A stretch of 64,000 nt of DNA, from assembly GCA_964036045.1 (NCBI GenBank), contig OZ038378.1, positions 22,678,441 to 22,742,440 on the forward strand, written 5' to 3'. Position numbers and translations under genes: made by a program. Under the pieces are notes generated by a model. The model made no database searches. It was given only the letters and a program-made list of their open reading frames with translations, and was not told where the DNA came from. This DNA is from Eutreptiella sp. 'Long Island Sound 2002'. Its lineage: Eukaryota > Euglenozoa > Euglenophyceae > Eutreptiales > Eutreptiaceae. Below, one piece after another: positions 11,546 to 22,603 of the stretch. Positions within the stretch are counted from its first letter, which is position 1. Every line of letters begins with the position of its first letter.

Positions 11546-12332
11546 AGAACGTTTTATAGTGATTTCAACACTGTGTTTGTGCCTCTCCTGCTGCTTGCTG
11601 CTGGTGTAGGGTTTCCTGCTGCTTGTTTTTGATGAGTAAAATGTTTTATTTGCTGAAGTACAACCTATCCAGGATAGCACAAGCCAGAGATAAGCAAGTA
11701 GAAGAGAATCAGGATCAAAGCATGAAGGGCTGCAGTGTAAATAGTGAAAGATGTTAGAATATTCACAGAAACTGCAACTCAGGGCAAATCGGATTGCATA
11801 TTCACAAAGATAGCTGAAATGTTTTGGAAAAAGAGTTGGAAAACTGCCCCATGGTCACTCAATCTCCATAGTGCCATCTCAGGAGATGTGCACTCTTTGT
11901 TTTGGGTCGCATATGTGCTGAGGTGGCAGGGCATGTGGCGATGAGGTTATTGCCATGTCACATGGGATCTTCCTACTTAGCTAGGCTGACCGGGAATTGA
12001 ACCCAGGACCTCTCAAAAAGAGGTGCCCAGCCCCCTAGGGTGCATACCACTAGGATAGCTAAGAATTCATGAGAAAACATAGATAAATTCATAGGCTCTG
12101 CCCTGGATATGTCAGTTCTCAGTCGACTCAGGAAAAGATGAATTGCCTCACACTGATAGGGGATTAAGGGGTCCACTCCATAACCTGATTTAGTGTTTGG
12201 TTCCATAGGTCAAAATGTGTTATCCCCACTTTTGGTTGGACCAATACTAAGATAGAAATGCCTGTGTGCTCAGTGCATCTCTAATACAACTAGAGTATGC
12301 CTCAAAGCATTGGAAAAGCACTTTTTCTTACT
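11546..12332 (-). repeat. Element A, 3' LTR
   Basis: It is repeated at 44845-45632 with one length difference and about 22-25 substitutions by eye (about 3%). It is followed on the inside by a polypurine tract. The ends do not carry the canonical TG...CA. Confidence 0.85.
11981..12060 (-). other. tRNA-like sequence with a pol III B-box-type motif inside the LTR
   Basis: Read on the minus strand, GGGTTCAATTCC (11993-12004) matches the B box GGTTCGANNCC except for one base. It sits in a T-arm-like hairpin (CTGGG loop CCCGG), preceded by ACCTC-TTTTTGA-GAGGT, an anticodon-arm-like hairpin. No matching acceptor stem forms and the variable region is too short, so it is not a standard tRNA gene. 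The other LTR has the same block at 45281-45360 with one B-box change. Confidence 0.35.
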
Positions 12333-12341
12333 CCCCCCTTG
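12331..12341 (-). promoter_or_regulatory. Element A polypurine tract
   Basis: The minus strand reads CAAGGGGGGAG immediately before the 3' LTR. This is the expected place and composition for the plus-strand primer of reverse transcription. Confidence 0.7.
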
Positions 12342-14515
12342 TGCTGTGGTGGCCACCACTGTCGCACCTTCAGGAAAAAGGGATTTTTTCTTGGCCTTTC
12401 CTTGGTTTCCACATCTACTTTAAAATACCTATAGTTTCCCTCACACAGAAAAATGGGCGCTCACCATGGCTGGCGCCTTTTTGCTGCTTTGTTCGTAACA
12501 TTTCCTACAGAAAGCTCAGCGCTCATGGCGCTGCCGGGGTTCCTGTGGCTTGGTTGGGTTAGTTTGGGAGCATGCCAAAAACATATGCATGTGCATCCCT
12601 CCTCCAAGACGCAGCGCGACACTAACCCAACGCCAGACTCTGTATGGACATCCGCTCTGGTTGTGAAAGCCTGCTGGCGACCTGCTGTCCTGATCTTAGG
12701 GCGAAGGGAGTCGTTAGAAAATCAAATTGCCCCTTGGTGGGGTCTTGGGTTCTGCTCAGTCTCCTGGCTGCTGCTTTTCGGCCCAGAAAGCGGCCTACTC
12801 AGCGACGCTTTCGCGAGGATATCTGCAGAGGCAGGAATGGGAGAATTATGGACGAATCCACGCAAGCGCGAAGCGACAACACCTAAATCCGTCAATCGAC
12901 GGCCTAGAATTTTTCTAAGACAACACACCTGAGCAGAATCCAATTGTGCATCAGAAGCACATTTTTATAAAAATTGTAGTCATCACTCGATTTTTTAAAT
13001 CAAGAAATTCCTACGCATAAAAAGGCGGCGCGCAGGAGCGGCTCCTAGCGAAGCGCCGGAAAATACAGAAATAATGAGATTATAAATGTATGTCTGACGT
13101 AGACTGGAAAATGACGAGACACACATTAATAAATAAACATACAGATTCCACCCACACTGACAGTAAGAATCAAATATCCAAGAATTCCAAAATCAACGAA
13201 AAGACTTCAATGAATCAGGTATAAACCACAGGTGTGCTCGTCTCGTATGCAGCATGCACATTGCTCGTCCCGTGTCTCCGTGAACGAGTCTTGTAGCAGC
13301 GCTAACATACGATAGAGGGCTAGATTAGAAAGATTGCAGATGATTAGAGGTCAGATCAGGGTGATTAGACATACACAGAAGTGCATAGCGACGTTTTTCG
13401 CTTGCGCCTCATTTCACGTTCCCACTTGCTCTTTCTCTCCAGCGGTAGGTAAGGTAGGTAAGCCCAGGTGGGGCCACCCCCTGGTGGAGTTCGTGATCGT
13501 GGGTTAGATTTGTAGGAAAAATAATGATCCGAACAGGTTGTTCGCAAACTCGTGCATGCTCGTGCATTCACACACGCATTAAAGGGTAGGCCACGCGAAA
13601 TGCGCACGGTAAACCTTGTTTAGGTTACCCAGGGGCTCCTCGGTACGTTCTTTAAGAGAACCTGAGGAGTCTCTTAACGCTTGCTTGCTTGACAGGGCGT
13701 GTTTGAGGACAGTGTATTATAGGTCACACTGAGAAGCGTATAATACGTGTAGTGTGGCTTGGTTCCTCAGCCGCAAACACCCCTTCATTGGTCTTTGCTT
13801 TACAGGTGGGCAGGTAGGGTGATTGGTGCAGCAGCATACCATTTTTTTCTAGCCCTGCTAAACAAGGGCGCTGATCACACAAACAATTGACTGCACCTCC
13901 GCCAGGAGTGGTGAGGGCAGTTCGACTCCATCGACATCCACGCTGTGCACGCAACAAGAGCACCCCTTCCCTCCAAGCCCTAGCAGGGGAAACGCGTTGT
14001 GGCGTCCCCTGTTAGGCCCACAGTTGCTTAGCAGCGCTGTTTTCTCTTGTCTTCTTCACAGGAGGGTCATTAGGACTCACGACTTGACCTCCAACAACAC
14101 CCAGTAGAGCGTGTGTGTAGGAGTGGTAATCCTGAGTGGGGGCTGGAGCCAGTTGCAGAAGTGCTCGCCCACCAGGATGGTGCCACTGTAGGTAGGGTGT
14201 GTAGTGTAGTGGTGTCTTCTGCCCCGTGTGCTTTTCCTCGTGGGCAGGGGAGTGCGTTAGCTTTTGGCCTTTAGCAAAAATGGGCGTTTTGTATGCCCTT
14301 AGCACACTTGGCCACCTCTCCCCTCTAGTAGGTAGGGCTTTCGCCGTCTTCCCCCAAGGATAGGCGCCAGCACAGAAATTGGGCGCCATAGGAGTGGTAC
14401 GGGTACCTGACTAGGACCTTCGGTCCGACATCAGCGAAGCCCGGTCTCCGGGAGCCACGCCCGGGAGAGAAGTGAGACACACACAGACATACGTAGCACA
14501 CTTAGGGGTAAGGTT
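12342..14515 (-). other. Element A 3' untranslated region
   Basis: This is about 2.2 kb between the chromodomain and the polypurine tract. A 125-codon minus-strand frame (14389-14012, starting MAPNFCAGAYPWG) could be a small 3' ORF, but nothing in it is recognisable. A hairpin GGAGCGGCTCC lies near 13035. Otherwise no gene is seen. Confidence 0.4.
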
Positions 14516-15100
14516 CAGTCCCTAGCTTTAGTCTTGGAGGCAAGCGTCTCAGCGAGCCTCAGCAACTCACCAAGGTTGTTCTGGGACAATTAGTCAACCA
14601 GAACTGAGTTTAGGCGTCCCTCAGGTAGAACAAACGCAGAGAAGGGCTCCCAGGTGGCCTCTTCGACTCCAAACCCTTCTCAGAGGGTGAGGAAGCGCCA
14701 ACCCTGGCGATAGCGGTGGCGTAGGACAGACTTCACCAGGTAGAAGCCCTCCTTAGCCATGTCCTCGGCGTTCATGTCGGGGAGTTCCCCTTCAACTTCC
14801 ATAGGGCTGGCAGCCCCTTGTAGGTCTAGGGCGGCGATTTCCTCGTCGTTCAGCTCCCACTCTTCCCCACAGAGGTCTTCAGGATCATAGTAGCGCTTCA
14901 GGTGTTGAGCAGCGCACACCAGGGTCCCCCCTAGACGGCGAGAACACCGCACGGTGATACGGTGTCCATCCACTGATGGAATCTTGTACGGCCCGAAGTA
15001 TGGGTCATCGCTGGTAGAGCGTGGCCAGGCGGGTAGTCGACTGTGGTGCACCAGCACCCAGTCCCCCTCTTGGTAGGTGGCCTGTACTCGGTGCTTGTTC
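14516..15100 (-). pseudogene. Element A integrase C-terminal domain and chromodomain
   Basis: The reading frame of the integrase resumes here once the 15101-16906 insertion and one target copy are removed: QWNKKNK continues into HRVQATYQEGDWVLVHH. DPYFGPYKI is a GPY/F-type module of gypsy integrases. GFYLVKSVLRHRYRQG and then ATWEPFSAF is a chromodomain fold, which in chromoviruses directs integration to marked chromatin. A TGA at 14680-14682 splits the chromodomain where TGG would give Trp. A second stop follows 38 codons on, and the frame ends at TGA 14516-14518. The copy is inactive. Confidence 0.75.
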
Positions 15101-16906
15101 ACCTCCCCCCCCATGGGGGGCTTTTAATTGGGGGGCCGGGGAAAGGGGCCCCGCCCCCCTCCAAAAGCTGTCCTTATGCCATTATATACGATCCGCGCGC
15201 CGAAATGAAACATATCCCAAAAGTGTACGATGCAGCCCCTCTAAATGACCGCCTCAAAGAGCTGATTTGCGCCGTCATATTCGTTTCGATCAATTATGGC
15301 TGTTTTGCAAAGTTAGGACGTTTACAAGGTTTCAACTTCTTTACCAGCATCCACTAATTCCATATAAGCTAGGGATGCGATTTAAAGGTGCACTAGCAAG
15401 GTTGAGGTGCCGAACAACACTATATATAAGCCACAGGCCCCAAATCCCAAGAAATCTATTTGACATATTATTTATTTGCTGTGCACGCGTGCATTTTGCA
15501 GTCGCCGGCGTTTGCGATCTTTTATTTTGACTGTCCAAGGTGAAATCGGGCTACAATGCACGGAATTTCGATCTAAGACCAAATTTATAAATGATTCTAA
15601 AAGCCTCGTCTTGCTGTTTTTTTGAGAAACCGCCTTCATTTTGTTTTAGCACCGCTTTTCGATTTGACAGTTTTCAGCGCACTCAGCCTACTTTCTAAGC
15701 TCAAAAATGAAAAAAAAAACCCCGAATTGACCAAAATTGCCCTTGATTTCGTCAAAATCCGATACAATAGGCCCGAGTTATGAATATGTCAATTGTATGC
15801 TATTTGCACTTTGTGTTGCCAATCTTGCCCAATGCACCTCCCCTGTCCTTGCGCTGCTAGCTTAAACATAAGGCAAAGGAGTGTTTTTGCGTTTGTTTGT
15901 CACCGCCCGGTTCCATTTCCGACATAGAAAGGTGACCCGAAAATGGCTCAAAACGTAATAAGGCTTTTCTTTTGATGGTGCTTCGCACCAGCAAAGGAAA
16001 AGCCAGACCAAGCACGAAAGACGAAGGATTCATTTGACCTTACTTTTCCACACCCTCCGCAACATATCATGTATCATTGCTTCATTGAAATTTCCTCAAC
16101 ATGCTCATCGTTCTTTGTTATCAATAGCTGATCATGCACGTGCATATTGTGCAATCTGAGTTCGTCGTCCGACAGATACCCTTCAGAGGCGATGGCAGCC
16201 CGCACACTGCCTTTCCCCATCTCGTGGAGCCCCCCTCCGCTTGTTCACCTCCCCCCCCATGATTCTAAAAGCCTCGTGTTGCTGTTCAATCGAAAAACCG
16301 CCGTTGTTTTGTTTTAGCACCGCTTTTCGATTTGACGGTTTTCAGCGCCCTCAGCCGCCTTTTTAACCTCAAAAATGGAAAGAACAACCCCAAATTGACC
16401 AAAATTGCCCTTGATTTCGTCAAAGTCCGATACAATAGGCCCGAGTTATGAATATGTCAATTGTATGCTTTTTGCAGCCTGTATCGCTAATCTTGCCCAA
16501 TGCACCCTCCATGTCCTTGCGCTGCTAGCTTAAACATAAGGCAAAGGAGTGTTTTTGCGTTTGTTTGTCACCACCCGGCTCCATTTCCGACATAGAAAAG
16601 TGACCCGAAAATGGCTAAAAACGTAATAAGGCTTTTCTTTTGATGGTGCTTCGCACCAGCAAAGGAAAAGCCACACCAAGCACGAAAGACGAAGGATTCA
16701 TTTAACCTTACTTTTCCACACCCTCCGCAACATATCATGTATCATTGCTTCATTGAAATTTCCTCAACATGCTCATCTTTCTTTGTTATAAGTACGTGAT
16801 CATGCGCGTGCATATCGTGCAATCTGAATTCGTCGTCCGACAGATACCCTTCGGAGGCGATCACAGCCCGCACACTGCCCTTCCCAATCTCGTGGAGCCC
16901 CCCTCC
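15101..16906. mobile_element. Two head-to-tail copies of a small transposon sharing an 8-bp target site
   Basis: The target GCTTGTTC occurs at 15093-15100, 16239-16246 and 16907-16914. Copy 1 is 15101-16238 (1,138 bp). Copy 2 is 16247-16906 (660 bp) and equals copy 1 with about 478 bp removed. The junction is at ATG, where left-end sequence ACCTCCCCCCCCATG meets ATTCTAAAAGCC, which in copy 1 begins at about 15594. Both copies end GAGCCCCCCTCC. Both contain a hairpin around GATGGTGC-TTC-GCACCAGC (about 15975-15991 and 16643-16659), and copy 1 has a GC-rich hairpin near its left end. No gene and no terminal inverted repeats are visible. The element is non-autonomous and unclassified; the 8-bp duplication would fit hAT, P, Mutator-like or KDZ families. 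Confidence 0.75.
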
Positions 16907-19898
16907 GCTTGTTCTTCTTGTTCCACTGACGCTCCCTCACTCTCTGGAGCATAGCCTTGGCCTTGTCCACCTTCGCTTGTTGCTCTTGGACCCATTCACC
17001 CACAGAAGAATGGGTGTCCTCTGGATAGGGGGCATGTAGGAACCATGCCGGGCGCCCCAGGAATAGCTCATGGGGCGAGTAGCCAGTAGCTGAACTCTCT
17101 TGGGAGTTCATCATCAAGGATATGACGGGGAGTAGTCTCACCCAGTCTCTGGTGCGTTTAGGTTTGCACCATATCCTTACATTCTCCTTGAGGACACAGA
17201 TCTGTCGCTCACATAGGGGGTTGCTCGTGTGCGAGTAGGGAATCCCCGTAGACACCTGGACATTGAGGGATCTCAGGACCCTCTTGTACCAGCCAGTATC
17301 TGGGCGTACTCGTACGTCCTCATCGGAGTTGATCTCTTTGGGCGCCCCATAGACACAGAACCACTCCTCCAGGAGTATCCTGATAGTCTCCTCCCCGGTA
17401 ATGTGCTTGGTACATGGGAACACCCTGGTAAACCTGGTCAACCCACAGGTTACCACGAGGGCGAAGTCATAGCCCCCGAACTTCGGCATCTCCGTGTAGT
17501 CCACGTGGAGAACACTGTTAGCACAGTGAGGGATGGGGAGGGTCGAGTAGAGACCTCTGTCCCTGATATCCCCGGGTTTGCAGGACCTGCACGGGCACTT
17601 GTCCACGATGGGCTGGAGGGTTTTCCGCAGTTGGTCGTGAGTCCACGTAGTGTGGAACCACTGCTTGAATAACCTCAGGGTACGCTCAGCACCCACATGA
17701 CCGCTGCACTCATGGGTCCACTTCAGCAGAGCTGGGACTCTGTCACTAGGCACCACGATGCGGTCCTCGTGCCAGAGGTAGCTCTTGTCCCTCTTCCACT
17801 GATCTTGGTTGACCAGGAGGGGTTCAAGGCGTTTCTCCAGGCGCTTGTAGATATCCCCAAACTCCTTCAGGTACTCCGATTGTTGGAGTCCATCCAGGGG
17901 GCGTATCATCGTCATGTTGAGGTCCAAGTGGACGTCCATACGGCTGAACGCCTCCTTAGCCAGCGCTTCAGACCGGGCACCAATCAGGGCGTCGAAGTTG
18001 TTGCGGCTGATGTAGTCTGCACACTCGTTCTCCACTCCCTGGATATGGTGTACCATCAGCCGTAGCTGACTGAGGTAGGTCCACCAGCGCCGTAGCTTGG
18101 CCTTCTCAGGTGGGGGGCCCTTCTGGAAACTGCGGACCGGTCCTTGGTCGCGCAGCCAGACCACAGGGTTACTCCCCAACAGTCGTGCTTGTGAGGATAG
18201 CACTAGCATACCCGCGAGCAATTCCTGCTCATAAGTGGAGTAGTTCCCCCTGGCCTGGTTCCATTTCCAGTTCCAGTGGCCCAGAGGTACTAGGACCCAC
18301 TTGTCGTCAGGGTAGCTGTGCTTGAGGGTTCCATCTCGGTTGAGACCTTCCGTCCCCCACTGGGAAATGGCCGAGTCGAACTCCTCCTTCTCTAGTGCTT
18401 GCCATTGGAACAATGTTCCACCACCGCCCACATTGCTGGCGTCGGTCACCAGGATAATCTCCCCTTGTGCCCTAGGCACGCCCAAGCACTTAGCGTTGGC
18501 CACCTTGTCTTTGAGCTCGTCAAACGCTTGTTGCTCTTGTGCACCCCAGCGCCAAATAGTACTCTTCTTGATCAAGTCCGTCAGAATTGCGCTGGTGTAG
18601 GTGAAGTTTTTGATCTGGCGGCGATAGAAGTTGCACGCCCCAATGAAACTGCGTACATCGCGAAGTCCTTTCTTGGGGTCTTCGTGTCGTACCTTAGCAT
18701 CCATCAGGGGTTTGGCCTTAGAGGCCCCTGGGGTCCACCACCCATAGCCAACGTCAAACCCCAGGTATTGCATGGTCTCCTGCATGAAGTCACACTTCTC
18801 CAGCTTCAGTCGTGTGTGGTTCTCCTGGCAGACCGCAAAGAACTCACGCAAGAGGATTAGGTGGTCCTCCTGGGTATTGGTCCCGAGGCATACATCGTCG
18901 ATGTGAGCTTCCATCTGGGGCCCACGGGATATAAGCTCCTGCACCTTAGGTCTCCTCCGTAGGATGGACAAGATCTTGTTCATCGGCTCTTGGAATAGAG
19001 CGGGTGCGTTGGCCACGCCAAATGGCATGACCTTCCACTTGAACACCCTCCCCTGAGGGGTGATGAAGGCCAGTAGCTCCTGAGCGTTGGGCGTCAGGTC
19101 CACTTGCCAGAATCCGCTCCTCTTGTCCATCTTGGTCTTGTAGCGACAGGAGGCTATCTTCTCAAGGTTAGACTCCATATTAGGAATGGACCCTGAGTGG
19201 TTCAACGTTTTCTTGAACAGCTCTCCGTAGTCCACTACCAGCCGTTTCGCTGTACACGCAGGTTTAGCCACCAGGAAACAGGGGCTGCAGTGTAGGGGGT
19301 AGTCCCCGTCCTTGTACTCCAGGACTAGACCAGCGTCGATACATTCTTGTATCTGTCGCTCAATGTTGTCGGCCTGCTCTTTAGGAGCTCGATAGGGTCT
19401 CCTCCGGATCTTGTGACCCACGAACTCGGGTTTCAGCTTGAGGTCCATCTGTACCAGCTTGTCACATGAAGCTGGAGGGGGTAGTTTTCCGAACACCTCC
19501 AGATAGGTCCTTATAAGCTTCTGCACCCGCAGGTCCAATAGCTTGATCTTGTCCTCCATGTCCTCGCCAGAGTGTAAGTTGCCTGCCCCCTGAGTAATAG
19601 ACGTCGGGAGGTGATCCTCCACCGACTCTTTGCCCTTGGTAGTGTCCTTCAACCCTTGGAAGGCATATAGGAGGTCTTGTTCAACCATCTCCGATGGACG
19701 ATGGCAACATAGGCACGCTCGAGGGGGTTCACATACATATTCCTCCGAGAGGTCGTCCTCCTCTGGGGTCCTCACATGGGCGCCCCACAGGCTCTTCATG
19801 AGCTTAAGATCTACCTCCCTTTGCCAGGTGGTAATCTTCTGTTCGAGGTCCTCCTTCAATTGGGATAGATCTCCCATACGTCCTTGCTTCAGTGGCCA
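16907..19898 (-). pseudogene. Element A Pol: reverse transcriptase, RNase H, integrase
   Basis: The frame runs from after TAA 19899-19901 to the integrase break at 16906. Reverse transcriptase comes first: RRRPYRAPKEQ, VVDYGELF, WKVMPFGVANAP, and the active site MEAHIDDVCLG, where the usual Tyr of YxDD is His. RNase H follows with ILVTDASNVGGGG and YSTYEQELLA. The integrase has an HHCC zinc motif (HECSGHVGAERTL, then CPCRSC) and a D,D35E core: HVDYTEM, the second Asp of SDED, and CERQI. The protein converts the element RNA to DNA and inserts it. Upstream is the methylase-like domain in the same frame. His in the RT motif and the flanking stops suggest loss of activity, though the domain itself is open for about 1,000 codons. 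Confidence 0.85.
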
Positions 19899-20567
19899 TT
19901 AGCTGCGGGTAGGCTTAGCGTAGCATAGCTTTTTCGCCACCAACTTCCTCTTGGAGTCCACATACTCCCTTAGCCTGGATCGAGGGTCCAGCTCTTCGTC
20001 CACGGGGTCTTCCACCCTCATGGAGAGTAGGGGTTTCAGTGGGGCGACGTACTCGGCGTTCTCCAGTTCCTCCACACAGGTCTGCACGAAGAAGGCGTCG
20101 TGCTCAGTTTCGTCATCTGAGTGGATAGAGCTAGGTAGCTCAGATAGTCCACACTCAGAGACTCCATCAGGAACAGGTACATGACAGGGAGAGTTAGGGG
20201 CGTTAGTGTCAGTCACGACGTACTCATCTCCTCCGGGTATAGTCTCAATAGCATCTTGAGGTCGTAGTCGATCCTTCAAGTCACCCAAGGCGAGTCCATC
20301 GCTTTCTCGTTGTATAGCCTGGACCACAGTCGGGTCCAGATCCTCCCAGGGGATGGAGGTAAGACCTCCGTCCACCACGCTGAGCGTACTCCCCCATCCG
20401 GGTTTCCCAATAGGCGTCTTACGCCCCAGAGGCACGTAGATGGCCTCATCAGGTAACTGAACAGAGCTGATAGTCAGCCTGTCCAGGAGGTTTCACCAGT
20501 ACTCGTTGCCCCCATGGGCTCCCCAATTAGGGGAACGCAGGACCATACGGGAACGTTCCAAGGCCAC
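19899..20567 (-). pseudogene. Element A Pol: C-terminal part of the methylase-like domain and linker
   Basis: This continues the domain cut by element B at 28990. After excision the frame reads KVVTKVALERSRMVL, then PNWG, a TGA at 20493-20495 in place of a sense codon, then LLDRLTISSVQLPDEAIYV, GKPGWGSTLSVVDGG and LDPTVVQAIQRESDG. This is followed by an acidic linker (DDETEHDAFF) and a TAA at 19899-19901, after which the RT frame carries on without a shift. It corresponds in order to the PSPGQAWGTKAFLVDGA region of element C. Confidence 0.65.
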
Positions 20568-20854
20568 TGTTGTGGTTTGTTTCTTGGGAACTCGACTGCA
20601 CTCCTGTGCCTCTTTGTTTCTCAAAATCCGAAATCCAAAATCCCAATCGACAAACCTCGCAGGATCTTTAGACGGGGCACCAATAATAACACAATCTCGA
20701 AGACATAAACCCTGTTCAAAGATCGATGTATCTTACAGCGCTCATTCACAGTTGGCATTCGATGCTTCTTTATTATTCACAGACTGTCAGCGCGATTGCG
20801 ACTGCGACTTGCGATTTGCGCGCTGCTGCGCTGCTGCTGTTGGAAGCCATAACA
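20568..20854 (-). repeat. Element B, 3' LTR
   Basis: 287 bp, TGTTGTGG...ATAACA. It is preceded on its inner side (minus strand) by the polypurine tract AACGGGGGGGTAG. Confidence 0.9.
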
Positions 20855-21306
20855 CTACCCCCCCGTTGAGACCTCGAAGAGGTCTCACTCACCTGGGCGG
20901 GCGTCACAATGTCAAATACAGAGCAGGCCCAGAGAAAAAACATTTTTGGGCCTCGACATGTGTTGGCTACAGAAGCATAACAGTGGACCAATCCTGGTCG
21001 AAACAGTGAACCAATCCTGGTCAAAACTCACACACCGAGGTGCAGTCATGGTACACCCGTCGTCAGCGCCTCATTCACACGCCGTGTTCGACTCTGCCAC
21101 GGCTGTGGCTCTCGGCGGAAGCTGCAGAAGACAACCTCGCCAGGCACACTGCACGGGCGCTGTACCCGCAGCAAGGCTGTGGGCACGTTGAACCATAACA
21201 TACCATAACATTGGGCACAGGTATCGAAGCTGGATGCTCAGCAGACCAACAGGCCTACACATCTGTCAGCTCGACAGGACATATGAAGGCAGTCGATACC
21301 ATTAAT

Positions 21307-21395
21307 GGCATCCAGACTGTCGAATAAGCCATTACTTGGCATCCAGGCTGTCGAATAAGCCATTACTTGGCATCCAGACATGTCGAATCAGCAGT
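21307..21395. repeat. 31-bp tandem repeat in the element B 3' region
   Basis: Units starting GGCATCCAGACTGTCGAAT begin at 21307, 21338 and 21369; the third is partial and altered. It lies in the non-coding stretch between the 3' ORF and the polypurine tract (20855-21576). Confidence 0.85.
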
Positions 21396-21576
21396 CCGTG
21401 CCCCACGTAAACGTGAATGAACGATCCACCGGGAGTCGACATACTTCATGCACTTCCTTCAGTGTCTGGAAGACCAGCCATGGTACTCGACGCAATAGTG
21501 AGTACCGATGGTTCGAGCTTAGTGTATTCCGTCTTCATCGGATCATCCTAATGTGTCCCAAATCGATAGGGTGGCT

Positions 21577-22554
21577 TCAATACGAACGTGCCCAAGTGCC
21601 GGAGTTTGTCGATGGTCTCGATTTCATGATTGTACTGCGGCATGTTATAGGGCTGCCACTTCGACTCCGGCAATCGTAGCTGGGTGGTGCTGTCGACCAC
21701 GCGGGCTCGTAAGGATATTCTTCTTCGTCGTCGGACTCGAGTGGCCAGGGTTCAGCGTCGTAGTTGTGGTCATCGTCGTGGTAATAGGAGTCGGATTGGT
21801 GCGTTCGAGTAGAAGCTTGTGTTTTCGGGGCATTCGAATGCCAGGATTGGTCGACCCAGTCGTCTTCGACTTTCGGTTCTCCGGTACCCGGGTCGTCTCT
21901 GCATGACCTTGATGTCCAGGTGTTCGGCCTCGATGTCCAAGAACTGTCGACCCATCCGGGCGCTGAACAGAGGAAGGAAGATCAATTGTCGTACCCCGTG
22001 TAGCAAGCAAGATCTTCATCAGAATCGAACCAGTCAGGGCTTGAGCACCGCTCTCGAAAGTATTCTGCATCGACCGGGGGAGGGGGCCCGTACAGCTTAC
22101 AGAGTTCTGGCTGCATGTCGGGTGGGGTCCCTCCCTTCGTCGGTTCCAGAACAGGCAAGTTGGCCAGGGCTATCTCGAGCACCTCCAAGCCTTCGGCGCC
22201 TCCTGATACGACGGGCCGTCCACTCGGCGCTATTCCTGCAAATTTCCCGCGAGGGAACACACCTCCCTTGCCTCCTTTCGACGGGCCTCCTTTTCCTTTC
22301 GAGCTCCCAGCATATGCCGACTGGCTGTAGTTCGGCGGTTCGAATGGATCGAGAGGTGGACTCGGACGAGTTGGCGCTGATGCTACCGACAAGCAGCGGC
22401 CAGTTGAAGTCGTCCTCGCTGGGGGTTCGATCGCATCAACATCGATGACGTTCGACGGTGTCGCTCGAGAAGGTGGAGGTCGAGAGGAAGTTCGGGGCGT
22501 CCGGGATGTAGTACCATAGGCGGAGGCTCCGGTGATCGACCCGGAACCTCGCAT
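21577..22554 (-). pseudogene. Element B extra 3' ORF (acidic, low-complexity protein)
   Basis: A frame from ATG 22554 (MRGSGSITGASAYG) runs 190 codons through a Gly/Lys-rich stretch (GKGGPSKGGKGG) to FDSDEDLACYTGYDN and a stop at 21982. One frame away the same style of coding continues: VEDDWVDQSWH, SYYHDDDHNYDAE, ESDDEEEYPYEPAW, ending at TGA 21577-21579. I infer one protein of about 310 residues broken by a single-base indel near 21.98 kb. It sits after the chromodomain, where some gypsy elements carry env-like or accessory ORFs, but no signal peptide or membrane segment is seen. The function is unknown. Confidence 0.5.
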
Positions 22555-22603
22555 GAGTTTTTCGAAAAACCACGCTGCAGAGAAGAGTAAGGGTGTTACT
22601 CAG

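Noticed and set aside
11981-12060. Genuine tRNA gene
   Set aside because: B box and two hairpins fit, but no acceptor stem pairs and the variable region is too short. It is called only tRNA-like.
15101-16906. Spliceable intron within the element A integrase
   Set aside because: The ends do not show GT...AG on the coding strand, the 8-bp duplications mark an insertion, and there are two head-to-tail copies.
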